DNA from: an uncultured Oscillospiraceae bacterium | Lineage (GTDB): Bacteria; Bacillota; Clostridia; Oscillospirales; Ruminococcaceae | Direction of reading: 5' to 3' | DNA length: 9,137 nt | Assembly: GCA_910587135.1 (NCBI GenBank) | Contig: CAJULF010000081.1 | Location: 1-9,137 of the forward strand | In this document: positions 6,877 through 9,137 of the stretch, in pieces | How positions within the stretch are numbered: position 1 is the stretch's first letter | Layout: each line of letters opens with the position of its first letter | The notes under the pieces: generated by a model | Databases searched by the model: none | Seen by the model: the letters and a program-made list of their open reading frames with translations, nothing else | Told to the model about the DNA's origin: nothing | Program-made: the position numbers and the translations under genes

Positions 6877-7128
6877 AAAATCTCCTTATATCCTTATATA
6901 AATTTTTGACAGACAAACCTTTAACTACAAATGCCTTGAGCGGCTGTCTTATGGTAACTTCGGACATTTATTCGGCAGGACTTTGCATATCCATTGAAAA
7001 TCGAATTGAGAACAGTGGGTATGTTAATTTATGGGTTCTCAAGTACATTGGCGCTTTGAATGTGATTTCACCAATCGCCTTATTTAATTGGTGAATGCAG
7101 ATTCAATTTCCTGGCCGAACAAATAAAA
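6877..7128. other. Intergenic region with two inverted repeats
   Basis: This gap lies upstream of the VWA gene and downstream of the 65-residue gene. It holds an 8-bp inverted repeat TTGAGAAC (7006-7013) / GTTCTCAA (7035-7042) with a 21-base loop. It also holds a 9-bp one, TTCACCAAT (7067-7075) / ATTGGTGAA (7087-7095), with an 11-base loop. Neither is followed by a clear U-tract on either strand. The second could attenuate or end transcription of the upstream cluster; the first could be an operator. The open frame at 6906-7094 on the plus strand begins with TTG without a ribosome binding site, and I do not call it a gene. No convincing promoter for the VWA gene stands out; TATATA near 6895 is only a weak candidate. 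Confidence 0.45.
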
Positions 7129-7326
7129 TCAATACTTGGCTTTTCCCGTAACAGGGTGAGGATAGATTTCATAACTGTAGCCCAACCCCTGATAAACACC
7201 GCTGCTGCTTATGCGGAAAAACGGCTGATTGCCCATAACTACCCTGCCGTAATCCGCAAAGATGATAAGCACCCAAAGGAAAACGACCGCGGAAATAATC
7301 GCTGCGGCGGTTTTAAATATCTTCAT
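7129..7326 (-). CDS. Small membrane-anchored protein of unknown function (65 aa)
   Basis: A basic start (MKIFK) leads into one hydrophobic segment (about 5-24), then a short polar domain with DYGRVVMGNQPFFRI and a GLGYSYEIYP segment. From memory, many Firmicutes encode small proteins of this pattern: one N-terminal membrane segment, an Asp-Tyr-x-Arg...Gly-x-x-Pro-x-Phe motif, and a C-terminal Gly-Leu-Gly-Tyr. None that I know of has a defined role. The gene has a good AAAGGAG site seven bases or so before the ATG. It follows the membrane protein gene by 33 bases, so it is likely the last gene of that cluster. The hydrophobic segment may be an uncleaved signal-anchor with the tail outside the cell. 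Confidence 0.7.
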   Translation of the reverse strand: MKIFKTAAAIISAVVFLWVLIIFADYGRVVMGNQPFFRISSSGVYQGLGYSYEIYPHPVTGKAKY

Positions 7327-7359
7327 TTATGCTCCTTTTCAAATGTGTTTTAAGAGGTG

Positions 7360-7917
7360 CTATAGTATGAAATTAACGATCCCATAAATACAGTGGCATA
7401 TCATAAAAACAACGGCGGGTACTGCCGCAAAGAAATTTTTTCTGTTAATAGCAAACAGCACAAAAGCAAGACAGGGTGAAACAGTCAGACACACTATTAC
7501 GGGCGGTCCGACAAAGCCTTTGTAATAAAATATCCACCCCGTGAAATAAATCAGAAGACAGCACACGACGGCTGCCGTAAGAAGATCAGGCTTTAAGGCG
7601 ACACCGTACAAAGCCCGCGCTTCGCGCTTTGTACGCATCTTGCTTGCATATTTTTCGTCATCTTGCACAAGCTTTGCGCGGTGTTGCCTAAATTTCACCC
7701 GGTCTTTGCGCACTATAACGCATAGAGCCGCTGCAAACATAACCTGACACACTGAAGCAATCGTATCTGTTATCGGCGTTATCGATTCGGTTCTCAGAAT
7801 ATCGTTCGGGGCAGGGAGCGCGAACCATATAAAATTGGGTATCATTACAGTCAAAAACAACACCAGACCCCACGGCTCAAAGCCTGCCTTATAATTTTTT
7901 ATACTATGCGCGTTCAC
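7360..7917 (-). CDS. Uncharacterised multi-pass membrane protein with an in-frame repeat insertion
   Basis: From the GTG at 7917 the protein has 185 residues and about five hydrophobic segments (near 16-34, 52-69, 111-131, 136-156 and 162-182). The first contains the distinctive FEPWGLVLF...PNFIWFALPAPND. I recall this pattern from uncharacterised Clostridia membrane proteins but know no function. Between segments 2 and 3 lies a strongly charged stretch (residues 77-108, rich in K, R, D and E) encoded entirely by the 94-bp inverted-repeat element at 7596-7689. The reading frame stays open through it. The start is uncertain. TTG at 7923 overlaps the previous stop, but the AAAGG site is better placed for GTG at 7917, two bases past that stop. 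Either way it is translationally coupled to the GyrI-like gene. Confidence 0.75.
   Translation of the reverse strand: MNAHSIKNYKAGFEPWGLVLFLTVMIPNFIWFALPAPNDILRTESITPITDTIASVCQVMFAAALCVIVRKDRVKFRQHRAKLVQDDEKYASKMRTKREARALYGVALKPDLLTAAVVCCLLIYFTGWIFYYKGFVGPPVIVCLTVSPCLAFVLFAINRKNFFAAVPAVVFMICHCIYGIVNFIL
7596..7689. repeat. 94-bp inverted-repeat element (MITE-like) inside a coding gene
   Basis: The ends are 19-bp imperfect inverted repeats: AGGCGACACCGTACAAAGC (7596-7614) and the complement of AGGCAACACCGCGCAAAGC (7671-7689), matching at 16 of 19 positions. The left half also forms its own hairpin, GTACAAAGC (7606-7614) with GCTTTGTAC (7626-7634). The edges are TTTA and TAAA, so a short AT target duplication is possible but cannot be fixed. 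At 94 bases plus a 2-base duplication, the insertion would add 96 bases (32 codons) and keep the frame. Related pieces lie at 5479-5507 and 8859-8872. It is too short to encode a transposase, so any mobility would be driven in trans. Confidence 0.8.
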
Positions 7918-7919
7918 TG

Positions 7920-8381
7920 TCAAAGCGCCTTTATCGGGAAAAACATATATCCCTTGCCAGTCTGCGGGCAGGTAAAATCATGCACGGCGCCCGCAAGTTC
8001 AATATTGTTGTCCTTAAGGTATTGTATCATTTCAGAGAAAGTGTTTTCATTTTCGCATTCAACATAAAGATATTCATAAGCGGGAACGACCCACTTCACC
8101 CAGCCATCGGGTGCTTCCGAGCCGTCCACGCACTCAGCACCCGCGAGGTACAGACCCTCTTTGAAATTCTCCCACGGCTTGAAAGAACGCGAAAAATCGG
8201 ACATAGCGCCCCATATACCGCACATATTCCCGTCGCCGTCTTTTTTGACAAGATGGGATATCTCGCCGAAACGGGAGTTTGCTTCCTCCCAGAGGCGGCG
8301 GATAAAGTCCGCACCGTCTTTGGTCGAGCCTTCCATGCCTATTACCGTAAAGGATTCTTTCGAGTATTTTTCAATTTTCAT
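7920..8381 (-). CDS. GyrI-like / AraC effector-binding domain protein
   Basis: At 153 residues this is a stand-alone effector-binding domain of the GyrI-like superfamily (SOUL/AraC-type ligand-binding fold), with no DNA-binding domain. The typical start (KIEKYSKESFTVIGMEG), a central WGAMSDF segment, a VVPAYEYLYVEC strand and the terminal GYMFFPI fit two repeats of the beta-alpha-beta-beta fold. Acidic and aromatic residues in these proteins usually line a pocket for cationic or hydrophobic small molecules; some family members hydrolyse cyclopropanoids. The ligand here is unknown. The frame extends to an ATG at 8393, but GGAGGT lies five bases before the ATG at 8381, so I start there. The gene overlaps the acetyltransferase gene by 11 bases and ends 2 bases before the membrane protein start, implying coupled expression. 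Confidence 0.82.
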   Translation of the reverse strand: MKIEKYSKESFTVIGMEGSTKDGADFIRRLWEEANSRFGEISHLVKKDGDGNMCGIWGAMSDFSRSFKPWENFKEGLYLAGAECVDGSEAPDGWVKWVVPAYEYLYVECENENTFSEMIQYLKDNNIELAGAVHDFTCPQTGKGYMFFPIKAL

Positions 8382-8844
8382 TGTTACCTCCATTATTTTT
8401 GGGGTGCAGAACGAAAAGCTGATTCGGATATCCGAATTCCTCTATCAGCTTATCCTCCGCAAACCCGAATTTTTTGTAAAGCGCCCTTGGGGCGGTTCCC
8501 TTTTCGTCGTTTTCCCGAAAGGTGGCAACCGTTATGTCACGGCTTCCGTCAAGCCGCTCCAGAGCCGCCGCAAGCAGTGCGGAGGCTATCCCCTCTTTTC
8601 TGTGAGCGGGCGATACCGCAAGGCAGCAGATCATATTATGCTTTATTGAAAACAACAGAACTCCCGCTATTTCACCGTGAATTTTAACACACAGCGCCCG
8701 CTCTTCACCCATAAATTTCAGAACGGTATTTTTGTGTTCCTCCAACGCTTCCTCGGTTTCAAGCCCGGGGAAACCGGGGCTTACCTCGCGCACCAACTCT
8801 ATCCACGAGCCGATATCGCCGCGCCCGCCGCATACGACCTCCAT
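8371..8844 (-). CDS. GNAT-family N-acetyltransferase
   Basis: At 157 residues this is a single-domain GNAT protein. Acetyl-CoA binding motif A is seen in LAVSPAHRKEGIASALL (75-91), where RKEGIA corresponds to the R/Q-x-x-G-x-G/A loop. The C-terminal ALYKKFGF (121-128) is the family's usual strand 5 to helix 4 signature. It is expected to transfer an acetyl group to an amine of a small molecule or protein; the acceptor cannot be read from sequence. Translation starts at ATG 8844 with AAGGAGG closely upstream. Its 3' end carries the ribosome binding site of the GyrI-like gene. A GNAT next to a drug-binding-type domain could hint at detoxification, but this is inference only. Confidence 0.88.
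   Translation of the reverse strand: MEVVCGGRGDIGSWIELVREVSPGFPGLETEEALEEHKNTVLKFMGEERALCVKIHGEIAGVLLFSIKHNMICCLAVSPAHRKEGIASALLAAALERLDGSRDITVATFRENDEKGTAPRALYKKFGFAEDKLIEEFGYPNQLFVLHPKNNGGNNEN
8386..8391 (-). promoter_or_regulatory. Ribosome binding site deciding the GyrI-like start
   Basis: GGAGGT on the minus strand lies inside the 3' end of the acetyltransferase gene, five bases before the ATG at 8381. It is a near-perfect Shine-Dalgarno match and rules in favour of 8381 over the upstream ATG at 8393, whose coding sequence would contain this site. Confidence 0.85.
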
Positions 8845-8858
8845 ATTTCCTCCTTTGC

Positions 8859-8872
8859 CTTAAGGCAACACC
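8859..8872 (+). repeat. Terminal fragment of the dispersed inverted-repeat element
   Basis: CTTAAGGCAACACC repeats the outer end of the 7596-7689 element (TTTAAGGCGACACC on its left, AGGCAACACC on the right end's complement). The rest of the element is absent; the following bases are ordinary AT-rich sequence. The first part also forms the 12-base palindrome TGCCTTAAGGCA (8857-8868), which sits directly upstream of the acetyltransferase ribosome binding site. It is short, so chance similarity is possible. Confidence 0.45.
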
Positions 8873-8886
8873 ATATGTATTTTCTA

Positions 8887-9137
8887 TTACACATTTTTCT
8901 TGAAAACATTATCGTTACTTTCAATCCTTTTCATGGCAAGACCTAAAATGTTTTCACACCACAACTGTGTTTTTATCACGTCCGCGCAAAGCTCCGAAAC
9001 TATAGCATTCCCCTCCTCAATAGCCCTTTGATAGCCATGAGCAAAACTCACCAAACCGCATAAGAAAAGTAACAGTGAGCAGAGTTCAAAACAGCTATCA
9101 CTATAACCAAAAAATATATAGAAAGAGCCAACCGAAT
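8887..9137 (-). CDS. 3' end of an unrecognised gene (partial, runs off the right edge)
   Basis: On the minus strand a frame is open from the window edge through 82 codons to TAA (8887-8889), immediately followed by TAG, a tandem stop. The readable part has a hydrophobic segment (FELCSLLLFLCGLVSF) and then a mixed helical region (YQRAIEEGNAIVSELCADV...). The last residues are charged (KRIESNDN). One of the three frames closes within 15 codons and another within about 30. I do not recognise the protein. The stop lies 42 bases before the acetyltransferase start, so the two could share a transcript. The base composition is more AT-rich than in the genes to the left, and the open frame could be fortuitous. 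Confidence 0.45.
   Translation of the reverse strand, partial: SVGSFYIFFGYSDSCFELCSLLLFLCGLVSFAHGYQRAIEEGNAIVSELCADVIKTQLWCENILGLAMKRIESNDNVFKKNV

Noticed and set aside
6906..7094. A 62-codon plus-strand frame in the gap upstream of the VWA gene
   Set aside because: It starts at TTG with no ribosome binding site and has no recognisable features; it runs against all neighbouring genes.

Overview
The window looks like a chromosomal piece of a Gram-positive Clostridia member, most likely Ruminococcus or a close Oscillospiraceae relative. The evidence is a lipoprotein signal in place of an outer-membrane system, strong AGGAGG-type ribosome binding sites, a ~911-residue SecA with a C-terminal zinc motif, and an epimerase whose N-terminus and catalytic segments closely recall cellobiose 2-epimerase of Ruminococcus albus. 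This assignment rests on recognition from memory, not on a search. All complete genes lie on the minus strand, so the gene order below runs from high to low coordinates.

Right part (9137 to 7129): a tightly packed, probably co-transcribed cluster. It holds the 3' end of an unrecognised gene entering from the right edge, a GNAT acetyltransferase, a GyrI-like ligand-binding protein overlapping it by 11 bases, a multi-pass membrane protein starting 2 bases after the previous stop, and a 65-residue membrane-anchored small protein. The membrane protein gene contains a 94-bp inverted-repeat element in frame. A 252-base gap with two inverted repeats separates this cluster from a von Willebrand factor A (VWA) protein with an intact MIDAS metal site (6876 to 5686).

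Middle (5685 to 5238): a non-coding region. It holds a two-hairpin repeat preceded by a near-consensus promoter, a fragment of the same element family that sits in the membrane protein gene, and then a perfect TTGACA-N17-TATAAT promoter for secA.

Left part (5237 to 201): a likely operon of secA, a cellobiose 2-epimerase-like AGE enzyme and a lipoprotein transport adaptor, closed by a strong hairpin. Left of this is a second copy of the two-hairpin repeat (57-180) and, at 12-36, an intrinsic terminator for a rightward gene outside the window.

The most interesting signal is the pair of two-hairpin repeats (57-180 and, inverted, 5523-5643). Their unpaired segments and AT-rich tails are nearly identical. 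Their stem arms differ by six compensated base-pair changes plus a compensated indel. This is direct covariation evidence for a conserved structure, either a structured small RNA or a palindromic mobile repeat, and I cannot name its family.
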